Source: Desulfamplus sp964425195
GTDB taxonomy: Bacteria; Desulfobacterota; Desulfobacteria; Desulfobacterales; Desulfobacteraceae
Reading direction: 5' to 3'
NCBI GenBank assembly: GCA_964425195.1
Contig: CAYRLG010000010.1
Span: forward strand, 47,853 to 111,852
Length of the DNA stretch: 64,000 nucleotides
The notes under the pieces are model-generated. The model ran no database searches. It had not been told where the DNA came from and saw nothing but the letters and a program-made list of their open reading frames with translations. Below are positions 54,273 to 64,000 of the stretch, piece after piece. The position numbers and the translations under genes were made by a program. Numbering within the stretch: position 1 is the stretch's first letter; each line of letters starts with the position of its first letter.

Positions 54273-54376
54273 GCTTTGAATTTCCTCCATATTATATTAA
54301 AATGGTAGTTCATTTACATATTGGGCATAGTATGTAAAATAAATATAAGACTACGGTTTATAAGTTTAAAAAAAAT

Positions 54377-54408
54377 ATGACGCATATTATTATAAAATTT
54401 ATGACGCA
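54377..54408. promoter_or_regulatory. Direct repeat ATGACGCA between divergent genes
   Basis: ATGACGCA occurs at 54377-54384 and 54401-54408, start to start 24 bp, in the 284-bp divergent region between the selenoprotein gene and hrpA. The words are GC-richer than their surroundings and could be regulator half-sites. No factor is suggested by sequence. Confidence 0.3.
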
Positions 54409-54556
54409 CCATTTAAAGTTTTGTATTTTTCTCTTATTATCAACCGCATGTCAACCAATTTTAACAAAATCCAATAACTGACTTGAAAATTTGCTTTAGC
54501 AAAATTGAGCTATTTACAAATGGTCTATTTGGAGAAAACTTTATTAAACTGGAAGT

Positions 54557-57500
54557 ATGAATAAAAATATAAAAAGAGCTAAAAATATAAAGATACCTGT
54601 AATTAACTATCTTCCTGAACTTCCCATTACTGATAAGAAAGATGAGATTATTGAAGCTATAAAAGAAAATAAAGTAGTTATAATTGCTGGTGAAACAGGT
54701 TCAGGTAAAACCACTCAGATTCCCAAATTCTGCATTGCAGCAGGCAGAGGAGTTGCTGGAAAGATTGGCTGTACGCAGCCCCGAAGAATTGCAGCTATTA
54801 ACGTTGCTGCAAGAATAGCTCAGGAGCTTGAAGAGAGCAACAGTGTTAATCAGAACTTTAAAGATAATAATAATGGCATTGGAGATAGCAGCAGGGCAGG
54901 GCAGACTGATATATCTGAGCCTCTTCAGGCTCAACAACAGTTTGTGGGGTATAAAATCCGTTTTGATGACACATCTGCACTATATACAATAATCAAGGTT
55001 ATGACAGACGGTATTCTTCTTGCTGAAACTCAGCGAGATCCATTCTTAAATGAATATGATACTATAATTGTTGATGAGGCACACGAAAGAAGCCTTAACA
55101 TCGACTTCACGCTCGGCATTTTAAGAACTCTGATAAAAAAGAGAAAAAATCTCAAAGTTATAATAACATCTGCCACTATTGATACTGAAAAGTTCTCCAA
55201 AGCGTTTGATAATGCCCCTATAATTGAAGTTTCAGGAAGGATGTACCCTGTTGAGGTGCGTTATCTTCCTCCGCAAGGCTATCTTGAGGAAAATCAAGAC
55301 AATTTACTATTATCAGAACGGTATATAAGCCAAAATCAGATTAGTGATGACTCTAATTATAGTTCTAACCAATCTAATAGAGCTAAATATGATCCTGATC
55401 AAGATGACCAAAGTTATGTTGAGGCAGCAGTAGAAGCTGTTGAATCAATTAACAGAGAGTCTCGGCACGGTGATATTCTAATTTTTATGCCAACAGAACA
55501 AGATATCACAGAGACAATTGAGCTTTTGAGGGGTAGAAATTGGGTTGGTGTAACTGTTTTACCTCTTTATGCACGTCTTTCGGCTTCTGAACAGGCAAAG
55601 ATATTTCACCGCGGTCCCGGCAGAAAGATCATTGTCTCGACAAATGTTGCTGAAACATCGTTAACCATACCTGGCATTAAATATGTAATTGATACGGGGC
55701 TTGCAAGAATTCCCCACTACTCACCAAGAACCCGTACAACTGCATTGCCTGTTACACCAATATCAAGAAGCAGTGCAGATCAGCGAAAAGGCAGATGCGG
55801 TCGTGTTGAGAACGGTATCTGTATCAGGCTATATGATGAGGAAAATTATAACTCCAGAGCACTATTCACATCTCCTGAAATTTTAAGAAGTAACCTTGCA
55901 GAGGTTATCTTGAGGATGATATCGCTCAACCTTGGTGATGTATCGGCATTTCCATTTATTGATATGCCATCACCAAAATCGATCAAAGATGGTTTTGATA
56001 CTCTACTTGAGCTTGGAGCAATTGAGCTTGAAAGAAAAATACCAAACAGTCCATTATCAGAAGAAGTATCAGAAGAATTGGGGCAGGGTATTAGTCAAAA
56101 CAGATTGGAGGAGAGCTATGTAAATCCACAACGTGCTAAGTCTATAAACAGAAAATCAAAAAGCCGCAGAAAATCGGCAAGAGGATATAAACTTACAGAA
56201 AAGGGACGGATAATGGCACGCATTCCAGTTGATCCCAAACTATCTCGAATCTTAATTGAAGCTAACGAACGTGGGTGTCTTAACGAAGCCTCAATTATTG
56301 CCTCTGCCCTCTCAATATCTGATCCAAGGCAGAGACCACAGGATAAAGCACAGCAAGCAGATCAAAAACATGCTATATTTAAAGACCCAGCCTCTGATTT
56401 TATCTCTCTTTTAAATATTTGGAGTAGCTGTTACGGTGAACAGGGTAGTGCAAAAGGCTTTGAGAACAAAAAGTCTGGAATACAAAGTACTTTTAAAAGC
56501 AGAAACAGTATAAGAAAATTTTGCAAAGAGCACTATCTCTCGTTCAGACGCATGAGGGAGTGGAGCGATATATATAGTCAGATCATCTCTGTGCTAAACG
56601 AGCATGGAATTTCAGGCAAAAAGAGCAGCAAATCTGAACCGTTTAATCCTATAGTAAACAAAAATGCAAAAACAAACAGTGAGTTAAAGATAGAGGGTAG
56701 TTCAAATAAATTTGATATTGGAGGAGAGTTTTACACCCAACTTCATAAATCAATTCTTGCAGGATATCTTGGAAACATTGCAAATAAAAAAGAGAAAAAT
56801 ATTTATCATGCTGCAAAGGGTCAAAAAGCCACAATATTTCCGGGTTCGTCAATATTTAATAAAGCTGGAAATTGGATTGTTGCTGCTGAATATGTTGAGA
56901 CATCTCAGCTATTTGCAAGAACTGCTGCAACAATTGATGTTGATTGGCTTGAAGAGCTTGGAAAATCTCTTTGTACATACACATGGTCGTCTCCACATTG
57001 GGAAAAAAAGCGTGGAGAGGTTGTTGCCAAAGAGCAGGTCTCTCTCTTTGGGCTTGTGATTGTTCCAGAAAGAACAGTGGCTTATGGTAAGATAAATCCT
57101 GTGGAGGCTGGAGAGATTTTTATCCGTCACGCCCTTGTTGAGGGTGAAATTGATATGAAATTTCCATTTATGGAGCATAATCAAAAACTGATTCAAGAGC
57201 TTCAAGATTTAGAAGAGAAGAGGCGTAAGCGAGATATTCTTGTCACTGATGAAGATATCTATCTTTTCTACCAAAAACGTCTTGATCGAGATTTTTATAA
57301 TATCCGAACATTTGCAAAATATCTCAAGGATAGAACGACTGATAAGACCAATAAAAATAGAGATAGAACCGATCAATTTTTTCTCTACATGACCTTAGAA
57401 GATTTAAGACAAAAATCTGTTGATGACGATCATCTTTCAGGGTTTCCTGATACTATCAAGATAGGTAACTTAAATTTCTATTTAGATTATAATTTTGAAC

Positions 57501-59023
57501 CCGGGTCTGAAACAGACGGAGTTACAATCAAAGTTCCAGTTGTATCTTTAGGTCATCTTTTCTCTTCAGGAGATTATGATAAACTGAGTTATTTAGACTA
57601 TGCAAATATTGCAAGCCATCCATCTAACAATAAAATTTCATCTATCATAGATTGGTTAGTTCCCGGGCTTTTTCGTGAAAAGATAGTTGCACTTATAAAA
57701 AATCTTCCTAAGTCTTACAGGATAAAACTTCTCCCAGTATCTGAAAAGGCTGATATCATTGCACAAGAGATTGGTGATAACAGAGGATATCCTCTATTCT
57801 ACGAACTTAGCAGATTTGTAAAAATGCGTTTTAATGCAGATATTCCACCATCTGTTTGGTCAGATCAGGGGATTGAGCCTCATCTTAAAATGAGACTATC
57901 CATAAGAGATGATGAAGATAGAGAGATTGCTTCATCAAGAAGCTTGGAGGCTCTTCAGGAGTATGTTGTTGATTACACTAAATCAGGTTCTCATTCAGAA
58001 GATTATCTTTCAACAATAAAAAAGCGGTTAGAGGTAGAGAATATAAGATCATGGGATTGCATAAAATTATCCGATTGGTCTGAGTTTGGCTTGTCTGACC
58101 CAGCCTTCTTGCCTCGCTCTATCACATTCAAACAAGATGATCTGAGTTCATACGAGCTATTTCCAGCACTTAAAGTTGAAAATAGAGACTGTCAAAATAG
58201 AGAGGCAAAACTTTCGCTGCGTCTATTCAAAAGAGAGGATATTGCGACTCTATCTCATGTTGAAGGGGTAAAAACACTATTTATTATCTTTTATGAAAAC
58301 GATATGAGTGCTTTAAAAAAAGATATAAAAAGTGCTGCAAGACTTAAAGGTTACGCTTCATTTTTTGGAGGAGTTGACAAACTCAATCAAGCTCTATTTA
58401 ATTGTATCACAAGCTATCTTTTCTCATCTGATATCAGAACAGAAGTCGATTTTAAAGCACATGCAGCCTCTAACATTCCTAAACTTTATTCTACAGGTCA
58501 GGAGCTGATATCAAATGTTATAGATATTTGTGAGGAGTATAAATCAGCTATGGACGTTTTGCATAATATAAGTTTAAAAAATATGAGTCGTGAACCTCTG
58601 ATTGCCCTTATGAATGATTTGAAACAAAACCTTGAGGAGCTTGTTCCTCCTGATTTTCTTCAGGTATATAGATATGATCGCATTTTTGAGCTTAAACGTT
58701 ACATTGCAGCCATAAAAATTAGAGGGCAGAGAGCTGTTGTGGATATGCTTAGAGATCAAAAGCGATGGGCAGAAGCTCAAAAATATATCCAACGAATCAA
58801 ATCAATATCCCAAAAGAGCTCATCTAAACTATCAGAATCATCATCAAGGATATTTATAACAGAAAGTTGTTATTCAAAAGAGAAGTTAGATGCTGTAGAT
58901 AATCTTTTTTGGATGGTTGAGGAGTATAAAGTCTCTCTGTTTGCCCAAGAGCTAAAAACAGCGGTAAAGGTCTCTGCCAGCAGATTAGATAAACTATTTG
59001 AAGATATTGACAGGATGATATGA
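54557..59023 (+). CDS. hrpA: ATP-dependent RNA helicase HrpA
   Basis: A DEAH-box RNA helicase of the HrpA family, 1488 residues, longer than the roughly 1300 of E. coli HrpA. Walker A AGETGSGKTTQ (about 44-54), DEAHERS (about 172-178), SAT (about 205) and the QRKGRCGR motif VI are complete, followed by winged-helix, ratchet and OB-fold regions and the long DUF3418 C-terminal domain. Two hydrophilic, Asn/Ser/Gln-rich insertions (about 95-130 and 250-300) interrupt the helicase core and account for the extra length. HrpA works on ribosome- or mRNA-associated RNA. The start has GGAAG upstream. The next gene begins one base after its stop. Confidence 0.93.
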   Translation: MNKNIKRAKNIKIPVINYLPELPITDKKDEIIEAIKENKVVIIAGETGSGKTTQIPKFCIAAGRGVAGKIGCTQPRRIAAINVAARIAQELEESNSVNQNFKDNNNGIGDSSRAGQTDISEPLQAQQQFVGYKIRFDDTSALYTIIKVMTDGILLAETQRDPFLNEYDTIIVDEAHERSLNIDFTLGILRTLIKKRKNLKVIITSATIDTEKFSKAFDNAPIIEVSGRMYPVEVRYLPPQGYLEENQDNLLLSERYISQNQISDDSNYSSNQSNRAKYDPDQDDQSYVEAAVEAVESINRESRHGDILIFMPTEQDITETIELLRGRNWVGVTVLPLYARLSASEQAKIFHRGPGRKIIVSTNVAETSLTIPGIKYVIDTGLARIPHYSPRTRTTALPVTPISRSSADQRKGRCGRVENGICIRLYDEENYNSRALFTSPEILRSNLAEVILRMISLNLGDVSAFPFIDMPSPKSIKDGFDTLLELGAIELERKIPNSPLSEEVSEELGQGISQNRLEESYVNPQRAKSINRKSKSRRKSARGYKLTEKGRIMARIPVDPKLSRILIEANERGCLNEASIIASALSISDPRQRPQDKAQQADQKHAIFKDPASDFISLLNIWSSCYGEQGSAKGFENKKSGIQSTFKSRNSIRKFCKEHYLSFRRMREWSDIYSQIISVLNEHGISGKKSSKSEPFNPIVNKNAKTNSELKIEGSSNKFDIGGEFYTQLHKSILAGYLGNIANKKEKNIYHAAKGQKATIFPGSSIFNKAGNWIVAAEYVETSQLFARTAATIDVDWLEELGKSLCTYTWSSPHWEKKRGEVVAKEQVSLFGLVIVPERTVAYGKINPVEAGEIFIRHALVEGEIDMKFPFMEHNQKLIQELQDLEEKRRKRDILVTDEDIYLFYQKRLDRDFYNIRTFAKYLKDRTTDKTNKNRDRTDQFFLYMTLEDLRQKSVDDDHLSGFPDTIKIGNLNFYLDYNFEPGSETDGVTIKVPVVSLGHLFSSGDYDKLSYLDYANIASHPSNNKISSIIDWLVPGLFREKIVALIKNLPKSYRIKLLPVSEKADIIAQEIGDNRGYPLFYELSRFVKMRFNADIPPSVWSDQGIEPHLKMRLSIRDDEDREIASSRSLEALQEYVVDYTKSGSHSEDYLSTIKKRLEVENIRSWDCIKLSDWSEFGLSDPAFLPRSITFKQDDLSSYELFPALKVENRDCQNREAKLSLRLFKREDIATLSHVEGVKTLFIIFYENDMSALKKDIKSAARLKGYASFFGGVDKLNQALFNCITSYLFSSDIRTEVDFKAHAASNIPKLYSTGQELISNVIDICEEYKSAMDVLHNISLKNMSREPLIALMNDLKQNLEELVPPDFLQVYRYDRIFELKRYIAAIKIRGQRAVVDMLRDQKRWAEAQKYIQRIKSISQKSSSKLSESSSRIFITESCYSKEKLDAVDNLFWMVEEYKVSLFAQELKTAVKVSASRLDKLFEDIDRMI

Positions 59024-59024
59024 G

Positions 59025-59735
59025 ATGAATAAAGATTATAAAGTATTAATTGTTGATGATGAGGCAGAGATTGGAACAGTTATCTCTAATTTACTGAGCA
59101 AAATTTCTCTCTCTTCAGTATATGTTTCAAATGCTAAAGAGGCTTTAGAGATAATTAAAAATAGCACAAATCCTTTTGCATTAATTATCTCTGATCAGCG
59201 AATGCCCGGTATGAGCGGCACAGAGTTTTTTGAACAGGTCTCTATGGTTGCCCCTGAAACCATAAGATTTATGATAACGGGCTATGCAGATATCCAATCT
59301 ATGATTGATGCCGTTAATAGGGGAGAAGTGCATAAGTATATCACTAAACCATGGAAAAATGAGGATTTTTTGGCATGTATAAAAGAGGGATTAAGGCAGT
59401 ATGAGCTTACAATGGAGAATATAAGGCTTTTTAATCTTGCTAAAGAGCAAAATACTAAGTTGGTTGAACTTAGCCGTATGTTAAATGCCTCTGCTGCAAA
59501 ACAGGCTAAACGTCTTGAAGAGTTAGATGTAAAAATTGCAGAAGAGTTGAAACGCAAAAACAGTACAGAGGGGAAAATTATAGTTCAAAGGAGTGATAGA
59601 GCAGAACAAGATATATATCCTGCTTTAAAGAGGGTTAAAGAGCTTATTAGGGAGGTGGGGCTGATTGATTATGAACGTATGAACAAGTTTTATGGTGTAT
59701 TACTTAGTGAGCTTTCAAATCGTTTGAAAATATAA
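59025..59735 (+). CDS. Receiver-domain response regulator without DNA-binding domain
   Basis: A 236-residue protein. The receiver (about 5-130) has LIVDDEAE, the Asp in ISDQRMPGMSG (about 57), and TKPW (about 106), the same subfamily as the FapA-fused receivers in this window. The C-terminal 110 residues are helical and charged (EQNTKLVELSRMLNASAAKQ onward) without a recognised output domain, perhaps a dimerisation or scaffold segment. The ATG lies one base after the hrpA stop, so translation is coupled to that helicase; a role in RNA metabolism is inference from position only. Confidence 0.85.
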   Translation: MNKDYKVLIVDDEAEIGTVISNLLSKISLSSVYVSNAKEALEIIKNSTNPFALIISDQRMPGMSGTEFFEQVSMVAPETIRFMITGYADIQSMIDAVNRGEVHKYITKPWKNEDFLACIKEGLRQYELTMENIRLFNLAKEQNTKLVELSRMLNASAAKQAKRLEELDVKIAEELKRKNSTEGKIIVQRSDRAEQDIYPALKRVKELIREVGLIDYERMNKFYGVLLSELSNRLKI

Positions 59736-59788
59736 TTTTTTAAGGTCATAAATTTAGATTTGCTTTAAATATTAAACCGTTAGAGATT

Positions 59789-60832
59789 TTAAAGGGTAAA
59801 AGTTGCTGGTTTAAGTGAGTTATAATTAACAGTGCCAACTCCTGCTGCTTCTGCCTGGATAAGATGTGGTAAATCTTGCAAAGTTTTATCAAGAAGAGTT
59901 GCACCAAAAGAGTCAACAGCAACTGGATCAGTGCCTACAATAAGAGTGTGAGTTGGTTTTAAATCAGATAGAGAGCCCCCTGTGGGTCCATTTGTCATCA
60001 TGGTGTCTATTCCATCTAAAACCACTAAAGTTGATTTAACCATTCTTGCAAGTTCTGTGATAATTGTATGAATATCTTGATGAAAAATATTTCTTCGTCC
60101 TCCCAGAAGACCATATCCGTTTTTCAAAATCATTGAAGCTCCACTTCTGTGGTGATCTTTTACTGGAGCCATGCTGATAAGTTTTGTCACTCCATCAAAC
60201 GGAGTTTTAAGCACAGGCCACTCTTTTATTAAGCGAGCATTGTCCAAAGTAACATTTACAAAATAGCCGTCACGCGGGAGAATCAATTCAGCCCCATTCT
60301 TATTAGCTGCTGCCTCAATCCCTGTAAGAAGAAAACAACTTGCAGGATCGTTGATTGGGTTATCAGTTACCTTTACCATTGCTGCACCTGCTTTGTAGCA
60401 AATATGAATCATCGCAGATAGCAGATCAGGGTGTGTTGTTGCACAAAGAGCAGGAGAGACAGCAAAAGCTGCATTTACCTTGATAAGAACTATATCTCCT
60501 GATTTTATAAAATTCTCTATCCCTCCAAGTGCCTTTATAGCCATATCAAGGGCTTTGGCTCTATCATTACCTCTTATAATGGCAATTTTACCAGCCTGGT
60601 CAGGAAGTGAAAAGTCTGGCAGACTCCACAATCTGCTGTTTTGTTCTGAATAGACACTACTATTGCTATTAGAACTTGAGTCTCTATTAGCAAATTGTGC
60701 ATCAATTCCTTTTGAATCGTGAAATAGATACCCAGTAGCACCCACAGCAGCTACAGCAACGCCTGTCCGCATAGATCGACTTAAGAACTCTCTTCGGTTT
60801 AAATCTTTTTGAGTTAAATTATCACTGTCCAT
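59789..60832 (-). CDS. Tat-exported DUF362 protein
   Basis: A 347-residue DUF362 family protein. The Tat signal NRREFLSRSMRTGVAVAAVG is within the first 40 residues, so it is exported folded, probably with a cofactor. The DUF362 core includes LIKVNAAF, the HPDLL block and a late TLIVGTDPVAVDSFGATLL. Related proteins often pair with Fe-S or flavin domains, but no Cys-rich domain is seen here. The ATG at 60832 (AGGGTG 9 bases upstream) is preferred to a GTG at 60844. It converges on the hrpA-coupled receiver gene. Confidence 0.85.
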   Translation of the reverse strand: MDSDNLTQKDLNRREFLSRSMRTGVAVAAVGATGYLFHDSKGIDAQFANRDSSSNSNSSVYSEQNSRLWSLPDFSLPDQAGKIAIIRGNDRAKALDMAIKALGGIENFIKSGDIVLIKVNAAFAVSPALCATTHPDLLSAMIHICYKAGAAMVKVTDNPINDPASCFLLTGIEAAANKNGAELILPRDGYFVNVTLDNARLIKEWPVLKTPFDGVTKLISMAPVKDHHRSGASMILKNGYGLLGGRRNIFHQDIHTIITELARMVKSTLVVLDGIDTMMTNGPTGGSLSDLKPTHTLIVGTDPVAVDSFGATLLDKTLQDLPHLIQAEAAGVGTVNYNSLKPATFTL

Positions 60833-60936
60833 TTCTAAAATCACCCTGTATAAGCACTATTTTTGTTTTAATTCACTTATCTTTCCAGAAGTTTAAGGTA
60901 ACTATGTAACTATTTTTGTTAGAAATTGTTCTATCG

Positions 60937-62649
60937 TTATTCAATTTTCCAGACATGAACAGCAGTTACTCCCCAGATACCGTTATCAGCATCATCAATC
61001 TCTTTTTCAGTGACATATAAATATCCATTGTCATAATCAAGAGCTGCTGCACCAATAACAGCACATCCATGATTATATGCTATATCTTCAAGACTCATAA
61101 CTTGATATGGCAAAACCTGCCACGGGGATTTTACTCCTGAGATCACATCTTTGATATCTTCTGGATCGTAAAAAATAATTTGTGGTTGATATGGATAAGC
61201 ATGGTAACCTTTTGAGGTTACGCAAGGATCATTACTGCACTCTTCTGGAGTTCCATAGCAACTTGAGCCTAAACCTTTTCTGCCTACTATAACTATAGCG
61301 TTGCCATGATAAGTTTCAATCCAAGCTCCCCCGTTCCAGTGGTCTGCTGCACTGTAACCAGGATAGATACAAAAATCTGAGTTTTCCCAAACACACTCGT
61401 ATATTTCAGGATAATAGAGTAGGGCAATAGCATTTAAATTAGATGATGGTGTTAGCGAAGTATCCCCACCTTCCCAAGGTGCTAAAGCAAATAGTGTTGG
61501 TCCTTGTGAGCCTCCTAAAGCCCCTGCTTCTCTGGAACTCCCCGCTATAAGCGACTTGCCCTCTAACCATTTTGACGCAAAAGATTGAGGTGCATTAAAC
61601 AGATAGTTGCTGGTCTTTGCATTATGAAATACACTGTTTTCTGATTCTCTTGGACCGATATGCCACACTCCTTTAGGGTTGCTCATGTTAAGCTCACTCC
61701 ATCCAAGTGAATCTTGATCAAATCCAGCTGTATTATACCAATCTCTCAGATTCCATGCAATTTTGTTGATATTAGGAAGATAGGCAAGTCCATCAAGTTC
61801 ACGGTATATACACTCTGGATCAAATGTACAGTTATCTTTCCAGCCACCTGTAATATCTTTAGGAGTCTGAAGTATCTTAGCCCTTGGGAGAGCAATTACA
61901 CTATTTGCCTTTACTGGTACGGGTATAGAGATTTCTCCTGCATATCCTTCAATAGCATGAGCTGCTGTGTATAACGAACCAGAATAGCCATCATCAGAAC
62001 CAGTTGGATCTCCATTAGGATACCATGCAAGAGCATGACCGCTGTACGCCCACTCATCCCCTTCAGGAAATAGAAATGCACCTATATACATAAAGTTTTG
62101 AGGCATTAATCGGCTTGAGTTGACTGGATTTTCATCAATTGGGTTTGTATGAGAGGCATTTACCTGAACTGTTAATTTATCTATCCAGATTGGATTATTG
62201 GGAATAGAGTTAGGATTGTCATCAACTGCAAAATAGAAGGAGTATTTTCCAGCAGTTGTAAATGAACCATATAAAATTTCAACAGTATCAAATGAGATAA
62301 GAGGAGTTGATAATACAGGAGACACACCTTCTATCCAACGAAGCTCGTTTGTTAAAGAGAAGATTTTATCGTCAGGAGTAACATAGATAAGCCACCAATC
62401 AACAGTTCTGTTTAACATATTTCCAGCATCCATTGATACAGATAGAGGAAAAGATTGATTAGGATTCACAGATATGTTGTCGTGGCTGCTACCTGAAAAG
62501 ATAGATGGAATAGGTGGAGTTAAAGGTAAAGAGTTATCTACAGGTTCATCTGTTTTGGAAGTTATTGGCTCAGATATTGCAGGAACTGAACAAGATAGTG
62601 ATAAGATTACAAATAAATAAATTATTAGCGTTCTTTTTTCTTTTTCCAC
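60937..62649 (-). CDS. Exported hypothetical protein, probable lipoprotein
   Basis: Unrecognised 570-residue protein. The N-terminus (LIIYLFVILSLSCS) is a signal peptide with a lipobox-like end (Cys about 20), followed by a Pro/Ser/Thr-rich linker (about 30-60) and an immunoglobulin-like beta-domain (about 60-170, ending LTVQVNAS). The large remainder is beta-rich and aromatic, with SSCYGTPEECSNDPC pointing to disulfides. AAAGGAGCC precedes the ATG. It lies between the DUF362 gene and the 391-residue exported protein on one strand. Confidence 0.65.
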   Translation of the reverse strand: MEKEKRTLIIYLFVILSLSCSVPAISEPITSKTDEPVDNSLPLTPPIPSIFSGSSHDNISVNPNQSFPLSVSMDAGNMLNRTVDWWLIYVTPDDKIFSLTNELRWIEGVSPVLSTPLISFDTVEILYGSFTTAGKYSFYFAVDDNPNSIPNNPIWIDKLTVQVNASHTNPIDENPVNSSRLMPQNFMYIGAFLFPEGDEWAYSGHALAWYPNGDPTGSDDGYSGSLYTAAHAIEGYAGEISIPVPVKANSVIALPRAKILQTPKDITGGWKDNCTFDPECIYRELDGLAYLPNINKIAWNLRDWYNTAGFDQDSLGWSELNMSNPKGVWHIGPRESENSVFHNAKTSNYLFNAPQSFASKWLEGKSLIAGSSREAGALGGSQGPTLFALAPWEGGDTSLTPSSNLNAIALLYYPEIYECVWENSDFCIYPGYSAADHWNGGAWIETYHGNAIVIVGRKGLGSSCYGTPEECSNDPCVTSKGYHAYPYQPQIIFYDPEDIKDVISGVKSPWQVLPYQVMSLEDIAYNHGCAVIGAAALDYDNGYLYVTEKEIDDADNGIWGVTAVHVWKIE

Positions 62650-62757
62650 TGTTTGGCTCCTTTTTTGATACGGTTTAGTTTTTATGGCAATACAAATTTT
62701 CGCTCTTTTTTATACTATCAAAAAACCACTAAAAATCATTAAAACACCTTCTAAATA

Positions 62758-63933
62758 CTAATCTATATTAATTTTAGCCTTAATTTGATGGGCAAGATTT
62801 TTTGAAATCTCCAGATTACCACTGTCTCTTACTCCAGCTAAATATTGTCCTGAAGAGAAAAGAAGCTCAATAGTGTCCATAATTTCAACACAATAGAATC
62901 CATCAATGTTAGAATCAATTCTATTTCCTCCAAAACTAACTAAAAATTCTGTGTAATCTAATGCAAGTTTTGCTGCCTCTTCAGACGAGTTTCGTTTTGA
63001 GATAAAAGCAGTTAAGGTAACACTATTTTTTGTGGGATCAGAGCCATTTACTGTATAGTTTGCTGTATAGATATTATCAAATTTATCAAAACCAAAAGCA
63101 TCAGAAGCTGTAAGTGTAATGCTATCATTATCTAAACCTTGAATAGGAAATAGTTCTGGAATATCCATCTTTTTAGGTGAAAGCTCAGCTCTATCCTCAA
63201 TAAATGCTTTTCCAAGTTCTATCATATATTTAAGAGCATCTTCAGAATTAGATGAGGCTATCATCTCAATATAGAAGTTTCCATGAACAAAAAAGAGAGC
63301 GTTATCTGTCTGATAGGCATATTGTGCTATTAAAACAGGAGCTGCATCGTCTCTTCGCTGGCGACTAAAAACAGCAAAAGCATTTTCAGGAAGAGCCATA
63401 TCATATAAAAATAGCTCAAACCATAACTTAGAGTAGATATCAATTTTTGAGCTATTTAAATTAGTAGAGTCAACAGAAGATGATTTTGTATCATCAATAC
63501 TGTTAGAGGTGTAATCAGTGCTGATTTTAAAGCGTTGACATACAAGGCTTTTGAATCCAGCAGGCAGGTAGAGTTCAGCTTTTCCGTTTATTTTATCAGA
63601 AAGAGTCTCTGCATTAAAAGATTCCGGAGGAGTAAGCGGTACAAGCGGTTTTACCAGACGAACAATTGGTTTGAAATCTTCTGGTTTTCTCTGGTCTGGT
63701 AAAGAGTCTTTGTTGTCAAAATGTTGATTAAAGCTATCGTTATTACCAGTGTTATCACTTCTATTTAAATCTCTTTCAGGTAGCGTTACTTTTGCAAGAA
63801 GTGCTGTTACTGCTGGATTAAAATGAAATTGTTGCCTAAATATAACTATTGCAATGATTATAAGCAAAATTATAATTGATATCTCTATAGCCGAGGATTT
63901 TGAATCTGATCTATTTAAATTTGATTGGGACAT
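62758..63933 (-). CDS. Membrane-anchored protein with DUF6599-like domain
   Basis: A 391-residue protein with one N-terminal transmembrane anchor (about 18-37, EISIIILLIIIAIVIF), a Ser/Asn/Asp-rich linker and a C-terminal domain of about 270 residues. Elements such as GKAELYLPAGFKSLVCQRF, WFELFLYDMALPENAFAVFS and ALFFVHGNFYIEMIAS resemble the DUF6599 family, whose function is unknown. No catalytic motif is seen. Adjacent to the lipoprotein and DUF362 genes on the same strand, possibly one operon. Confidence 0.6.
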   Translation of the reverse strand: MSQSNLNRSDSKSSAIEISIIILLIIIAIVIFRQQFHFNPAVTALLAKVTLPERDLNRSDNTGNNDSFNQHFDNKDSLPDQRKPEDFKPIVRLVKPLVPLTPPESFNAETLSDKINGKAELYLPAGFKSLVCQRFKISTDYTSNSIDDTKSSSVDSTNLNSSKIDIYSKLWFELFLYDMALPENAFAVFSRQRRDDAAPVLIAQYAYQTDNALFFVHGNFYIEMIASSNSEDALKYMIELGKAFIEDRAELSPKKMDIPELFPIQGLDNDSITLTASDAFGFDKFDNIYTANYTVNGSDPTKNSVTLTAFISKRNSSEEAAKLALDYTEFLVSFGGNRIDSNIDGFYCVEIMDTIELLFSSGQYLAGVRDSGNLEISKNLAHQIKAKINID

Positions 63934-64000
63934 AGCTAACCTTAAATGTTATTAATGCTATTGATATAGGTTGAAAAAAATAGAGACTAAAGTAAGATAA

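Noticed and set aside
52950..54290. Two separate genes, or a pseudogene broken by a nonsense mutation
   Set aside because: Both halves stay in one frame with no other lesion, the UGA replaces an expected Cys, a SECIS hairpin follows at the right distance and selB is present. Recoding explains all of this better than decay.

Overview
This AT-rich window comes from a Gram-negative bacterium, most likely a sulfate-reducer-type Desulfobacterota (Desulfobacterales-like). That placement is inference. It rests on a HdrD/DsrK-type iron-sulfur oxidoreductase read through an in-frame UGA, a selB gene, TamA/TamB outer-membrane assembly genes, a GlnD/GlnB/GlnA set, many two-component proteins and large FapA-domain response regulators.

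Left end (1-13.4 kb): the 5' end of a two-partner-secretion (TpsA) exoprotein gene, then a nine-gene minus-strand operon that I read as a BREX type 4 phage-defence locus. In transcription order it holds an RNA polymerase alpha-CTD-like protein, a protein with two HTH domains, BrxP (PAPS-reductase-like), a DUF4007 protein, a small unknown, a MNT-type nucleotidyltransferase, BrxC ATPase, PglZ and a BrxL-type ATPase. No DNA methyltransferase is present, as expected for type 4.

Metabolic and envelope block (13.4-32.4 kb): aldehyde dehydrogenase, an exported hypothetical protein, a YdcZ transporter, NAD kinase, an EamA permease, the nitrogen-control set glnD-glnB-glnA, a TauE/SafE permease, and tamA-tamB.

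Signalling and Sec block (32.4-42.5 kb): a plus-strand cluster (periplasmic-binding lipoprotein, histidine kinase, receiver-STAS protein, DHH phosphoesterase), then on the minus strand an exported beta-carbonic anhydrase, selB, a 57-residue membrane protein and an EamA-type permease.

tRNA/integration scar (42.7-44.2 kb): tRNA-His and tRNA-Arg with a terminator, a decayed integrase tail abutting them, and a Fic protein.

Second signalling block (44.2-52.7 kb): a soluble histidine kinase, a receiver-kinase hybrid and two tandem paralogous giant receiver-FapA proteins.

Right end (52.9-64 kb): the Fe-S oxidoreductase split by an in-frame UGA with a textbook bacterial SECIS hairpin just downstream (a selenoprotein), HrpA helicase with a coupled response regulator, and a minus-strand set of a Tat-exported DUF362 protein and two exported hypotheticals.

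The two most interesting items are the selenoprotein with its SECIS and decoding factor SelB in the same window, and the BREX type 4 operon with its extra regulatory and accessory genes. All coordinates and motifs were read by eye; no database search was run.
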